Source: JACCYX01 sp964610045
Lineage (GTDB): Bacteria; Chloroflexota; Chloroflexia; Thermomicrobiales; UBA6265
Assembly: GCA_964610045.1 (NCBI GenBank)
Contig: CAZSUN010000009.1
Location: 1 to 64,000, forward strand
Length of the DNA stretch: 64,000 bases
Direction: 5' to 3'
Position 1 is the first letter of the stretch. Each line of letters starts with the position of its first letter. The notes beneath the pieces were generated by a model, which had not been told where the DNA came from, ran no database searches, and was given only the letters and a program-made list of their open reading frames with translations. Of this stretch, positions 1 through 8,885 are shown one piece after another. The position numbers and the translations under genes are program-made.

Positions 1-87
1 CTCAGCATGACGGCGGGGTGGGTGGAATATGCCGAAACCAATGCTCGGCGGCTCCGCCCGTACGGCATGGCGGGGTGGTGAAGTGAG

Positions 88-119
88 GGCCGAGACACGC
101 GATCGGCAACCCTACGGGG
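88..119. repeat. Extragenic palindromic repeat copy (GGCCGAGACACG type)
   Basis: The first 213 bases hold no credible gene. Within them lies GGCCGAGACACGCGATCGGC followed by a CCCTACGGGG-like tail. The same element recurs near 33300 (GGCCGAGACAGGCTCGGC) and 53001 (GGCCGAGACACGCTCGGC), always between genes. The CCGA...TCGG arms can form a short hairpin. This is read directly from the sequence. Its function is unknown. Confidence 0.55.
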
Positions 120-213
120 CAGGGATGGTCTCACAGGGGTAGATAGAGCTTGTCCAACGCTGGGCGACCCGTTGTCTCGGCCTCTACGGGAGGTCGGCAA
201 GGATTCGACATAC

Positions 214-1170
214 CTACCCTTGTGAGGCAGGGATGGTGGGGGTGTGGTGGGTCACGGTCCAGCCGGCGACTGCCCGGGCCGACCAGCGGCCTCCATGTTC
301 GTGGACATCGATCGGGAAGCCATAACAGGCGCTGATGCGATCACTCGTGAGCATGTCGCCAATGGGTCCCTGGTCGAGGATGCGGCCATTATTCAGCAAC
401 AGGGCGTGCGTCATACCGGTGGGCAGGTCCTCAAGGTGGTGAGAAACCATCACCATCGGCCGGTCCGGTTGCTGGCCGGCGAGGGCATCGATGGCGGCCA
501 GGAGCGCTTCGCGAGCTGGCAGATCCAGGCCGGTCGCGGGTTCATCGAGGAGAAGCAGTTCCGGGTCTGCGATCAAGGCGCGCGCGATGCGCACCCGCTG
601 GCGTTCGCCCTGGGAAAGGGTCTTGATCTCGCGGTCGGCGAATTCGCTGCACCCAACGAGGGCGAGGAGTTTGTCAGCGCGGGATCGCTCCGGTTCGCCC
701 CAGTCTTCCCACCGGGGCCAGATGGTGTTCTTCAGGCCAGTGAGAACGAGTTCACGGGCAGTGACCCAGTCGAGGACACGGCCGCTGGGATCGACCCGCC
801 CGATGCGTGTGCGCAGTTGGCGCATATCGGTCTGGCCCGATCGCTCGCCCAGGATGTCGACGGTGCCCGCGCTTGGATGCCGGTCGGCTCCGATGAGCGA
901 GAGAAGCGTTGTTTTCCCCGCGCCATTCGGCCCAAGCATGACCCAGCGCTGGCCCGTTTCGATCTCCCAGGTGAGATCGTCGAGGATGAGCGCGCGCTCG
1001 GGAGTCCAGATCGAGACGTGGTGAAGGACAACAGCCGGCATCGGATGAGACGTCCTGTTCGGGTAATCGGCACTGGAGGTTATCCAGGCAGAGGACATGG
1101 GAATGCCGGGTTGGGTGGCTAACCCGACCGTGGGAGGGTATGGGAAATTGTTCACCGTGTCTATTGACAT
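214..1170 (-). CDS. ABC transporter ATP-binding protein
   Basis: Cytoplasmic ATPase subunit of an ABC system. It has a Walker A motif GPNGAGKTT, an ABC signature LSQGE, a Walker B motif LLLLDEP followed by a D-loop, and a switch histidine in VMVSHHLED. The open frame gives 318 residues, but recognisable ABC homology begins around residue 43 (MPAVVLHHVSIWTP). The true start may therefore be near 1044, and the first 42 residues are doubtful. No permease or binding protein is adjacent, because the next gene runs the opposite way from 1437. The substrate cannot be named. It does not look like the MsmK/UgpC type (no C-terminal regulatory TOBE domain, about 275 residues from Met43), so it is unlikely to power the sugar importers downstream. 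Confidence 0.9.
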   Translation of the reverse strand: MSIDTVNNFPYPPTVGLATQPGIPMSSAWITSSADYPNRTSHPMPAVVLHHVSIWTPERALILDDLTWEIETGQRWVMLGPNGAGKTTLLSLIGADRHPSAGTVDILGERSGQTDMRQLRTRIGRVDPSGRVLDWVTARELVLTGLKNTIWPRWEDWGEPERSRADKLLALVGCSEFADREIKTLSQGERQRVRIARALIADPELLLLDEPATGLDLPAREALLAAIDALAGQQPDRPMVMVSHHLEDLPTGMTHALLLNNGRILDQGPIGDMLTSDRISACYGFPIDVHEHGGRWSARAVAGWTVTHHTPTIPASQG

Positions 1171-1436
1171 GGATTCAGGGAATTGAGTACGGTTCGCAGC
1201 ACGTCACAACGAGACGGTGCACGCGCCAGTCAATACATCATCGCGGGCGCGGCATGGGCTGTCGAAAATACCTGGTTCCGAAGCTCTCTGCGCCATTATG
1301 GAAAACAGAGGAGGGTTTCCGGCAGGCGCCACCGGGACAGACTGCCCGGAGCTTCGGACGGTATGGGACTCCAGCAACGTGTTCGGTTTCATTCAGCCGG
1401 GAGAGCCTCGCGGCACCCGGTCAAGGGGATCACACT

Positions 1437-2840
1437 ATGGCCATGGACAAGTTCGCCACGGTGCTCAAGACCACCAGTGGCAAGCAGGTGACGCGGCGCG
1501 GCCTCGTCAAGGGCGCGGCCGGACTCGGCGTCGCGGCAGCTGCTTCGTCGACGTTCTCGGTGCTGCCGGTCGTCGGCCAGGAGAAGTCGAAAATCACCTT
1601 CTGGACGACCCACAGCGACACCGGGTTCGATGCGCTGTCGCAGATCGGCACCGACTTCAACGCGCAGAGCGATGCCTATGAAGTTGAGGTCATCCAGCGT
1701 CCGCCCGCTGCCGTTTCCGACTCCTCGAGCCTGATCACCGCCGTGCGTGGTGGCGAAGGACCGGATGTCTACCTGCTCGACCGCTTCATCGTTGCCGAGC
1801 GCGCGGCACAGGGCCTCCTTGAGGATCTGACGCCGTTCATGGAAGCTGCCGGTGACAACCCGGACCTGACCGAGAAGTGGGTTGGATTCTCGGCGGCAGA
1901 AGCGACTTACGACGGAAAGCCGTACGCTCTTCCGTTCGATACCGACGTGCGCGGCCTGTTCTTCAACCGGGGCCTGCTCACCGAGGCCGGGGTCGATCTC
2001 GAGCCGTTTGACTACAACAACGGTCCGATGACCTTCGACACGCTGCACGAGCTCGTTGGCGGCCTCAATGTCGACAACGGCGACAACTTCGACTCGATGG
2101 GCTTCGTGCCGTACTTCGGCCAGGGCTTCCACTACACGTGGGGCTTCGCCTTCGGTGGCGAGTTCTTCGACTACGAGAACTGCAAGGTGACGCCGGACAC
2201 TCCGGAGAACCTTGCAGGTGCGCAGTGGGTCTACGACTACTGCAACCAGTACGGCGCGGACAAGGTCTACGCCTTCGTCCAGAACGCGATCCGCACCGGC
2301 GCGGCGCCGACCGATAGTCCGTTCGTCCAGGGGCGCCTTGCGACCATGCTGAACGGCAACTGGATGTTCGCCAACTTCCGCACCTACCAGCCGGATGACG
2401 ACATCGGCTACACCTACATGCCGGTCGGCACCGAAGGCCAGGACAGCTACTGCATGGCCGGCGGCTGGTCGGGCGTGGTGCCGATGGGCGCCAAGAACGC
2501 CGAGGGCGGGTACGAGTTCGTCAAGTACCTTTGCGGCCCGGACGGCTCCCGCACCTACGTCGAGATCAACAACAACCTGCCGGTGCTGAAGGAACTCCTC
2601 ACGGACACGACACTGTTCGAAGAGGGCAACCTGTGGTTCGTCGAGAACGTGTTCCCGACGACCAAGTACCGCCCACCCCTGCCGGTCGGCGCGAAGTACT
2701 GGGACGAGCTGGAGGCGGCGTGGGATGCCATTCGCCTCAATACCTCGTCGCCGGAAGATGCCTACGCCGTTGCACGGGACAACACCCAGGCGGAACTCGA
2801 TGCGGGCGGATACTGCCCGGTCGCAGCGCCGCCGGCGTAG
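1437..2840 (+). CDS. Sugar ABC transporter substrate-binding protein (Tat-exported)
   Basis: Extracytoplasmic binding protein (467 residues) of a CUT1-type carbohydrate importer, family 1 (MalE/UgpB-like). The chosen ATG follows the spacer and opens MAMDKFATVLK. A twin-arginine signal follows (TRRGLVKGAAG, then an Ala-rich stretch to about residue 46), so export is probably by Tat. The mature part has the typical ITFWTTHSDT beginning and the later GNWMF and AGGWSGVVP segments of this family. An upstream in-frame extension exists but is unsupported. Two permease genes follow in the same direction after a strong hairpin. The sugar is unknown; the downstream alpha-mannosidase suggests a mannose-containing glycan. 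Confidence 0.92.
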   Translation: MAMDKFATVLKTTSGKQVTRRGLVKGAAGLGVAAAASSTFSVLPVVGQEKSKITFWTTHSDTGFDALSQIGTDFNAQSDAYEVEVIQRPPAAVSDSSSLITAVRGGEGPDVYLLDRFIVAERAAQGLLEDLTPFMEAAGDNPDLTEKWVGFSAAEATYDGKPYALPFDTDVRGLFFNRGLLTEAGVDLEPFDYNNGPMTFDTLHELVGGLNVDNGDNFDSMGFVPYFGQGFHYTWGFAFGGEFFDYENCKVTPDTPENLAGAQWVYDYCNQYGADKVYAFVQNAIRTGAAPTDSPFVQGRLATMLNGNWMFANFRTYQPDDDIGYTYMPVGTEGQDSYCMAGGWSGVVPMGAKNAEGGYEFVKYLCGPDGSRTYVEINNNLPVLKELLTDTTLFEEGNLWFVENVFPTTKYRPPLPVGAKYWDELEAAWDAIRLNTSSPEDAYAVARDNTQAELDAGGYCPVAAPPA

Positions 2841-2888
2841 TTCCCTCCCCACCGGATTTCGTTCCGGACGGGAAAACGGAGACTGTCA

Positions 2889-2916
2889 ACTGGTGCGGGC
2901 TTCGGCCCGCACCAGT
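2889..2916 (+). promoter_or_regulatory. Perfect hairpin with UUCG tetraloop between binding protein and permease genes
   Basis: ACTGGTGCGGGC and GCCCGCACCAGT form a perfect 12-bp stem closed by a C(TTCG)G tetraloop, an exceptionally stable RNA fold. It lies 49 bases after the binding-protein stop and 20 bases before the permease start, with no T-run. In known binding-protein operons (malE-malF), hairpins at this position cause partial termination or protect the upstream mRNA, giving an excess of binding protein. That role is inferred here. Confidence 0.75.
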
Positions 2917-2936
2917 GCTCACAGGAAACGTGAATC

Positions 2937-3899
2937 ATGGCTACGCAATCCAGCAGCACCGCGACCGCGCAAGGCGTTGCACCTGCCCCAATCGTTTCCG
3001 GGAAGCAACATTGGTGGAAGTCGCGCCGGGAACGCCATCAGCTGGCGCTCGCCATGGTGTTCGTCGGACCGTGGATTATCGGTCTCCTCGCGTTCACGAT
3101 CTACCCAATTTTCTACACTGTCTATTTGAGTTTCATGAAGTATTCGGGCTACGGTCCGACGACCTACGTCGGCCTCGCGAACTATCGCAAGATGCTCGAA
3201 GAACCGCTGATGCGGAAAGTCCTCTGGAATACCCTTTATCTCACCGGGCTCTCGGTGCCGATCGGGGTGGTCGTGGCCATGGTCCTCGCGCTGGCGATGA
3301 ACCAGAACCTGCCCGAAATCCCCATCTACCGCGTGATCCTCTATCTGCCTTCGATTCTTCCGCTGTTCGCGACATCATTCATTTTCTGGGCTCTCCTCGA
3401 TCCCAACATGGGCATCGTCAACCAGGGGCTGCGCAAGCTCGGACTTTCCCCGCCCAACTGGTTCGGCGACCCCGACTATGCCAAGCTGGCGATCGTGATC
3501 ATGATGCAATTCGGCGCCGGGCAAATCGCGCTGGTTTTCCTGGCAGGCCTGAAAGGCATACCCCAGTCGCTCTACGAGGCGTCGATGATCGATGGCGCCG
3601 GCGCAATCCGGCGGTTCTTCAACATTACCCTGCCGCTAATGACGCCGGTGATCCTCTACGACATCATCCTCGGCATCAGCGGCGGTCTCCAGGCATTCGT
3701 CCAGTCCTACATCATCACCCAGGGTGGTCCTGCGCAGAGCACCACCTTCATCGTGAACCATCTCTACAACAACGCATTCAAGTATGGAAACATGGGATAC
3801 GCCGCCGCGATCGGCGTCTTCCTGTTCGTGCTGACGTTCATTGTGGCCATTGCCGTATTCCAGACCTCGAACCGGTGGGTCAACTACGACATGACCTGA
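2937..3899 (+). CDS. Sugar ABC transporter permease (MalF/UgpA-like)
   Basis: Integral membrane subunit (320 residues) of the importer begun at 1437. A hydrophilic N-terminus is followed by about six membrane segments, the first around HQLALAMVFVGPWIIGLLAF. The binding-protein-dependent permease EAA loop is visible as SLYEASMIDGAGAIRRFF, the site that contacts the ATPase. The length fits the MalF-type CUT1 permease without the extra MalF periplasmic domain. The second permease follows after 47 bases. No ATPase gene is in this operon, so the pair probably uses a shared ATPase encoded elsewhere. Confidence 0.92.
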   Translation: MATQSSSTATAQGVAPAPIVSGKQHWWKSRRERHQLALAMVFVGPWIIGLLAFTIYPIFYTVYLSFMKYSGYGPTTYVGLANYRKMLEEPLMRKVLWNTLYLTGLSVPIGVVVAMVLALAMNQNLPEIPIYRVILYLPSILPLFATSFIFWALLDPNMGIVNQGLRKLGLSPPNWFGDPDYAKLAIVIMMQFGAGQIALVFLAGLKGIPQSLYEASMIDGAGAIRRFFNITLPLMTPVILYDIILGISGGLQAFVQSYIITQGGPAQSTTFIVNHLYNNAFKYGNMGYAAAIGVFLFVLTFIVAIAVFQTSNRWVNYDMT

Positions 3900-3946
3900 G
3901 TTCCGGACGTTCCACGGCACACTGTTCGCACGCGAAGGGTTGACCC

Positions 3947-4843
3947 ATGGCAATCGCAATCGACGAAACCCAGATCCGGAAAGGCGACGCGCAACGCGCG
4001 AAACGCGACCGGATGATGAAGACATTCCAGACGCAGTGGGTGCCACGCATCATTCTGATTGCGATGTGCGGAGTCTTCATCCTGCCGTTCTACTGGATGG
4101 TCGCGCTCGCACTCAAGTCGAACGCGGAGCTGGCGATCTACCCCCCGACACTCTGGCCGCACGACCCACAATGGGGCAACTTCCAGAAGTCGACCGAGGT
4201 CTTCCCGTTCTGGAAGTTCGGCCGGAACACGCTCATCATCACCTTCTTCACGATCCTGGGAGCCGTGATTGCCAATCCAATCATCGCCTATGGGTTTTCC
4301 CGGATCGAGTGGCCGGGGCGCGACAAGGTCTTCCTCGTGGTGTTGGCGACGGTGTTCATGCCGTTCCCGGTCATCATCGTGGCGTTGGTCGATGTGTATA
4401 CGAGGTTGGGTTGGAACAACACGTTCCTGCCTTTGATCGTGCCGATGTTCTTCGGGAATGCCTTCTGGATTTTCCTGATGCGGCAGTTCATGATGCAGAT
4501 CTCGACCGACATGTCCGACGCGGCACGGGTTGATGGTGCCAACGAATTCCAGATCTTTTTCCAGATCGTGCTGCCGCAGACCGTGCCAGCCCTCGGCGTG
4601 ATCGCGATCTTCGCCGGATTGCACGCCTGGAACGACTTCCTCGGTCCGCTCATCTTCCTGACCAACCCGGATCTCTACACGTTGCCGATCGGATTGACCT
4701 TCTTCCAGGCGACGAATGCGTACGACGTCCGGTTCAACCTGATGATGGCGGCATCGACCCTGGTGGTGTTGCCGGTGATCGTCCTCTTCCTGCTCTTCCA
4801 GAAATCGTTCATCGGCGGCATCTCGGTGGGCAGCGTCAAGTAA
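3947..4843 (+). CDS. Sugar ABC transporter permease (MalG/UgpE-like)
   Basis: Second membrane subunit (298 residues), predicted to pair with the 2937-3899 product. Six membrane helices are apparent, beginning with VPRIILIAMCGVFILPFYW. The EAA loop reads DMSDAARVDGANEFQIFF, and the C-terminus ends in the family-typical short tail GGISVGSVK. The ATG has a GGTTGACCC leader with only a modest Shine-Dalgarno match. A terminator-like hairpin follows at 4874, so the transport operon probably ends here and the GH38 gene at 5491 is transcribed separately or by read-through. Confidence 0.92.
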   Translation: MAIAIDETQIRKGDAQRAKRDRMMKTFQTQWVPRIILIAMCGVFILPFYWMVALALKSNAELAIYPPTLWPHDPQWGNFQKSTEVFPFWKFGRNTLIITFFTILGAVIANPIIAYGFSRIEWPGRDKVFLVVLATVFMPFPVIIVALVDVYTRLGWNNTFLPLIVPMFFGNAFWIFLMRQFMMQISTDMSDAARVDGANEFQIFFQIVLPQTVPALGVIAIFAGLHAWNDFLGPLIFLTNPDLYTLPIGLTFFQATNAYDVRFNLMMAASTLVVLPVIVLFLLFQKSFIGGISVGSVK

Positions 4844-4873
4844 CGTCTGCCCCAGGGGTGGGAAAAGGGGGAG

Positions 4874-4912
4874 GGAACGGGGCTGGCCACGAGCGGTGGC
4901 CGGCCCCGTTCC
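4874..4912 (+). terminator. Terminator-like hairpin after the first importer
   Basis: Seventeen-base arms GGAACGGGGCTGGCCAC and GTGGCCGGCCCCGTTCC pair with a single G-U wobble around a 5-base loop, 30 bases after the permease stop. There is no T-run, so termination efficiency is uncertain. A role in RNA end protection is an alternative. Confidence 0.6.
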
Positions 4913-4979
4913 GCATGCGTTGACCGATGATTGATGCGATGTTCGCCGGGTAGCTGCGCGAGCGTCGGCGACGGTGACA

Positions 4980-5475
4980 AGGGGAAGCACCGACACGCGT
5001 TCGGTCCCTCCGTGCCGGTCGCATGTGTTTTGCACAGGACAGCCACACGTCGCTGACGCTCCTGGGCTGTCCCTACGAACGAACGAACGGACTGCCTGGC
5101 GAACGGCGGACGAGCGGTGGTTGTCATTCCGCGCGCCAGCGAGGAATCTTCCGCCCGCGAACCCCGCGCCTGTCCGGGAACGGCAAGGGATCACGCGGAC
5201 TCGGTATCAGGCCGTAGATGAGGGACCGACACGCGGTCGGTCCCTACAAACGACCGGCGCCTGATTCGAAGAGGCGGTCGTCTTGGCCAGATGCCGATTG
5301 GCTCTACCGCAAGGGGCTGGTTCCGCGCAGGTGGGCCGGAGATCGGCGTACCATGACGAATGACGTCCGTAGGGACCGACCGCGTGTCGGTCCTTTCGCG
5401 AGGGATTGGTTGGTAGGCGATTTGCCGAAGATTCCTCGCAAGCTCGGAATGACAACATTCAGCTTGGAATGACAG
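4980..5475. repeat. Cluster of extragenic repeats in a 650-base gene-free spacer
   Basis: The interval 4844-5490 has no credible gene but is packed with repeat copies. A palindrome AGGGACCGAC-ACGCG-GTCGGTCCCT lies at 5221-5245, an inverted version at 5373-5393, and a decayed one near 4986-5012. A second family (TTGTCATTCC...GCGAGGAATCTTCC) occurs at 5122-5150 and, inverted, at 5429-5474. A third (GCATGTGTTTTGCACAGG) lies near 5022. Copies of each recur in other spacers of this window. They resemble mobile or REP-like extragenic elements; no transposase is nearby. Confidence 0.65.
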
Positions 5476-5490
5476 GAGAAGGGAACTGAG

Positions 5491-8400
5491 GTGGAAGATC
5501 TGCACAAGTACGACCTGCGGCGGTTGGAGCGGCAGGCGCGATGGTTGCCGGAATTGCGGGCGTGGCGGAACGCGAAGGTCCATCCGGTGCCGGAGTGGAC
5601 CTTCGTCGGGGCGGATGGGGTTGAGCACGCCCTGACGATCGGTGACCGCTGGCCGTCAGTGGAGACACCGGTCACCCTGCGGGCCAGCGCAACGGTGCCC
5701 GCGGAGTGGGCGGGATTGCCGGTCGAGCTGGAACTGTGGCTGGGCGGCGAGGGGTTCGTGAAGCTTACCCCCGGCCATCAGGAAGGCATGAATCCCTTTC
5801 ACCACGACTTCCTGATTTCGGAGAGCGCATCAGGCGGGGAAACGATCGCCATCGAAGCCGAGGTTGTGCCGAAAGGGATGTTCGGCTCGCACGTGCATGC
5901 CCCGGGAATCGACCGGGCGATGCTGGTGGTGCCGAATCGGGAACTGCGCGCGCTTGAAATCGACCTGAAGATGCTGGTTGAAACAGCGCAGCAACTCAAG
6001 GATCACGAGATCCTGCCGCGGCTGGTCGACCTGGTCGATGCTGCTTATCGCGACCTGGCGGTTGCCTGGCCGACCGATACCGCGGTGACGCAGACCCGGT
6101 TGGTATCCGGCGATGTGAGTGGGGGCGCACACCACAGCCTTGGCCGCGGCGACTACAGGAGGCCGGGATTCGAGGGCACGCTCCAGCCACTCGACATCTG
6201 GCACGTTGCGCCGCCTTCGGGGGAGTTTGGACCGCTCGGCGATGACCTGATCGCTGCCATCGGCACGGCGCGGGAAACGATCGCGGCGGGTCTCGATGCG
6301 CTCAAGGCGATGTACCCTCCGATCGGCAATCTCGTCCTCACCGGGCACGCGCACATCGACCTCGCCTGGTTGTGGCCGGTGGCGGAGACCCGTCGCAAGG
6401 TGCGCAGGACGTTCTCGTCGGTCCTGCACCTGATGGACCAGTACGACGACTTCACTTTCAACCAGTCTTCGGCGCAAGCCTACGCCTGGGTGGCGGAAGA
6501 CGATCCGGCCGTGTTCGCGCGAATCAAGGAACGGGTGGCGGAGGGTCGCTGGGATGTGGTTGGCGGCATGTGGCTGGAGCCCGACAGCCAGGTGACCGGT
6601 GGGGAGTCGTACGTCCGGCAAATCTTCTACGGACAGCGGTTCTTCGAGGAACACTTCGGGTTGCGGAACGACACGGCCTGGCTGCCTGATGTCTTCGGAT
6701 TTTCCGGCAGCATTCCCCAGATCCTGCGCGATGGTGGCATCGACAAATTCTTCACGATCAAGGTGAACTGGAGCGAAGTCAACCCGTTCCCGTTCGACAT
6801 CTACCGCTGGCAGGGGATCGACGGCAGCGAGGTCATCGCTCACCACTTCGACAATCCGGGTGAAGGCTACAACGGCAATATCACCCCGCTCGACACGCTC
6901 GGAACGTGGCGGAACTTCAAGGGCAAGCGAGTCCACAACGAATCGCTGCTGTCGTTCGGTTGGGGCGATGGGGGAGGCGGCCCATCGGACGAAATGCTTC
7001 GGAATTACGCCAGGATCAGGGAGTATCCGGTGCTGCCGCGGTTGCGGATGGGCAAGGTCGAGGAGTTCTTCGCAAACCTGCCGTCGGAAGGCATCCCGAC
7101 CTATGTGGGCGAGTTGTACCTTGAACTTCACCGGGGCACGCTGACGACGCAGGCACTGGTCAAGAAGCTGATGCGGGAGTCGGAACACCGGCTGGCCGAG
7201 GCGGAGGCATTTTCCGCGCTGGCGGCGTTGGGTGGCGGCTCCTATCCGCACGACGAACTGGACAGTCGCTGGAAGACCGTGCTCCTCAACCAGTTCCACG
7301 ACATCCTGCCGGGTTCCTCCATTCACGAGGTGTACGAAGACACGCATCCGGAATTGCGCGAAGTCGTGGAGCGGGCGACCGCCATTCGCGATGCGGCGAT
7401 TGGGACGCTCGCCGGTGGGGGGGACGCGGTGGCGGTCGCGAATCCGTCGCTGCATCCGCGCCAGCTGACGGCGGTCGTCCCGGCCGGGACGCGGGTTCGC
7501 CCGGAAGTCGGGCAGGTCGTCGAGAACGGCGTCTTGGTGCACTCCGCCACGACGATCGGCGGGTTTGGCGTGCGCGGGCTCGACGACCTGGTGTCGCTCG
7601 ATGAGTCCGTCTCGGTGCAGACGGATGCCAGCGGGAGCCATACACTCGAAAACGACCACGTTCGCTACGTGATTGGTGCGGATGGCACGATCCACGAGGC
7701 GTATGACAAGCTGGCGGCGCGAACCTTGCTCACCGATCGCGGCAACCAGCTCTGGGCGTACACGGACCGGCCACGCGCCTGGGATGCCTGGGACATCGAC
7801 GAGACGTACGCCAACGCCGGCATGGAGATCGACGCCGTCGACAGCCTGGAAGTGGTCGAGTCGGGCCCGCTGCGGGCGGCCGTGCGCGTGACGCGGACGT
7901 GGAGGAGTTCGACCTTCGTCCAGACGTACCGGTTGCTTGCCGGTTCAACGCAGCTGGAGATCGAGTCGGATATCGACTGGCACGAGCGCCTGATGCTGGT
8001 GCGAACCCAGTTCCCGACCGCGATCCGGAGTCACGAGGCGACTTTCGAGACCATGTTCGGCGTGCACCGGCGGCCGACCCATCGCAATACCCAGTTCGAA
8101 CGGGCCCGGTTCGAGGTCAGCGCGCACCGCTTCGTGGACCTGTCGGAGCCCGACTATGGGGTGGCGATCCTGAACGACGGGAAGTACGGGCACAGCGTGC
8201 TCGGCGGGACGATTGGCATGAGCCTGGTGCGCGGTCCGCTTCATCCGGACCCGCTGGCGGACGAGGGATCGCACCACGTGCGTTATGCCTTCCAGCCGCA
8301 CGCGGGGACGTGGGTGGATGCGGGGATCGTGGAGATCGCGCAGGCGTTCAACGCCCCGATGGTTGCCACCACCGGTTCGACCGCCAGTGGCGGGTTTGTT

Positions 8401-8652
8401 TCGGTCGCCGGCGCGCCGGTTGGGTTCGCGGCGCTGAAGCAGGCGCACGACCATGATGGCATCGTGCTCCGGGTGTACGAGCCGCATGGCAACTCGGGCG
8501 CCACCACCCTGTCCTTTAGCCGACCAGTGCGTTCAGTGACACGTGTCTCGCTGCTGGAAGAACCGGCTAGTGGAAACGTCGAGGTCGACGGGAGTAGCGT
8601 GACACTGCACCTGCGTCCGTTCGAGCTGGTCTCGCTGCTGCTCTCCGTGTAG
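5491..8652 (+). CDS. Alpha-mannosidase, glycoside hydrolase family 38
   Basis: Retaining, zinc-dependent alpha-mannosidase of 1053 residues. The catalytic domain shows the zinc motif TGHAHIDLAWLWP (His288 and Asp290) and the nucleophile region WLPDVFGFSGSIPQIL (Asp400). A helical middle part follows (LLNQFHDILPGSSIHEVYED), then a large C-terminal beta-rich domain, as in bacterial and class II cytosolic GH38 enzymes. No signal peptide is seen, so it probably acts on imported oligosaccharides in the cytoplasm. The GTG start at 5491 has a GACAGGAGAAGGG ribosome site. It follows the first importer, which suggests mannosides as the imported substrate. Confidence 0.95.
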   Translation: MEDLHKYDLRRLERQARWLPELRAWRNAKVHPVPEWTFVGADGVEHALTIGDRWPSVETPVTLRASATVPAEWAGLPVELELWLGGEGFVKLTPGHQEGMNPFHHDFLISESASGGETIAIEAEVVPKGMFGSHVHAPGIDRAMLVVPNRELRALEIDLKMLVETAQQLKDHEILPRLVDLVDAAYRDLAVAWPTDTAVTQTRLVSGDVSGGAHHSLGRGDYRRPGFEGTLQPLDIWHVAPPSGEFGPLGDDLIAAIGTARETIAAGLDALKAMYPPIGNLVLTGHAHIDLAWLWPVAETRRKVRRTFSSVLHLMDQYDDFTFNQSSAQAYAWVAEDDPAVFARIKERVAEGRWDVVGGMWLEPDSQVTGGESYVRQIFYGQRFFEEHFGLRNDTAWLPDVFGFSGSIPQILRDGGIDKFFTIKVNWSEVNPFPFDIYRWQGIDGSEVIAHHFDNPGEGYNGNITPLDTLGTWRNFKGKRVHNESLLSFGWGDGGGGPSDEMLRNYARIREYPVLPRLRMGKVEEFFANLPSEGIPTYVGELYLELHRGTLTTQALVKKLMRESEHRLAEAEAFSALAALGGGSYPHDELDSRWKTVLLNQFHDILPGSSIHEVYEDTHPELREVVERATAIRDAAIGTLAGGGDAVAVANPSLHPRQLTAVVPAGTRVRPEVGQVVENGVLVHSATTIGGFGVRGLDDLVSLDESVSVQTDASGSHTLENDHVRYVIGADGTIHEAYDKLAARTLLTDRGNQLWAYTDRPRAWDAWDIDETYANAGMEIDAVDSLEVVESGPLRAAVRVTRTWRSSTFVQTYRLLAGSTQLEIESDIDWHERLMLVRTQFPTAIRSHEATFETMFGVHRRPTHRNTQFERARFEVSAHRFVDLSEPDYGVAILNDGKYGHSVLGGTIGMSLVRGPLHPDPLADEGSHHVRYAFQPHAGTWVDAGIVEIAQAFNAPMVATTGSTASGGFVSVAGAPVGFAALKQAHDHDGIVLRVYEPHGNSGATTLSFSRPVRSVTRVSLLEEPASGNVEVDGSSVTLHLRPFELVSLLLSV

Positions 8653-8717
8653 CGGGGTCGTAACCAGCGGGTATGCACGGGGCCGACGTGGAACAACCTC
8701 AGCCGGAGCAACAAAGA

Positions 8718-8788
8718 GTCGCCACGGGGGCGACCCCTACAAACGACGGGAAGCCATAGTCGCGGCCGGTCGTTTGTAGGGACAGCCC
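8718..8788. repeat. Inverted pair of extragenic repeats
   Basis: The 13-mer CCCTACAAACGAC at 8735-8747 is repeated in perfect inversion (GTCGTTTGTAGGG) at 8769-8781 and occurs again in direct orientation at 5242-5254. Each copy abuts a short palindrome, here GTCGCC-ACGGG-GGCGAC. This marks a dispersed intergenic element with a conserved tail. It lies between convergent genes and overlaps no gene. Confidence 0.6.
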
Positions 8789-8834
8789 AGCGAGCCGCCA
8801 GGCGAGCGTGTGGCTGTCCTGCCTCCTCATCCGG

Positions 8835-8866
8835 AATCCGGGCGACCCGGTATGGTCGCCCGGATT
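8835..8866. terminator. Bidirectional terminator-like hairpin
   Basis: AATCCGGGCGACC and GGTCGCCCGGATT form a perfect 13-bp stem with a 6-base loop. It lies between the convergent ends of the alpha-mannosidase (stop at 8652) and the luciferase-like gene (stop at 8886), and could serve both. There is no T-run on either side. Confidence 0.6.
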
Positions 8867-8885
8867 GGGTATCAGGCGAGCGTCG

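Noticed and set aside
1140..1436. N-terminal extension of the first binding protein
   Set aside because: The first 99 codons lack family similarity and lie before a Tat signal that must be N-terminal.
4980..5475. CRISPR array
   Set aside because: Repeats are palindromic, in mixed orientations and irregularly spaced, with no constant-length spacers and no cas genes.
5830..7695. 621-residue open frame on the minus strand inside the alpha-mannosidase
   Set aside because: Antisense shadow. The plus-strand frame carries all GH38 motifs.
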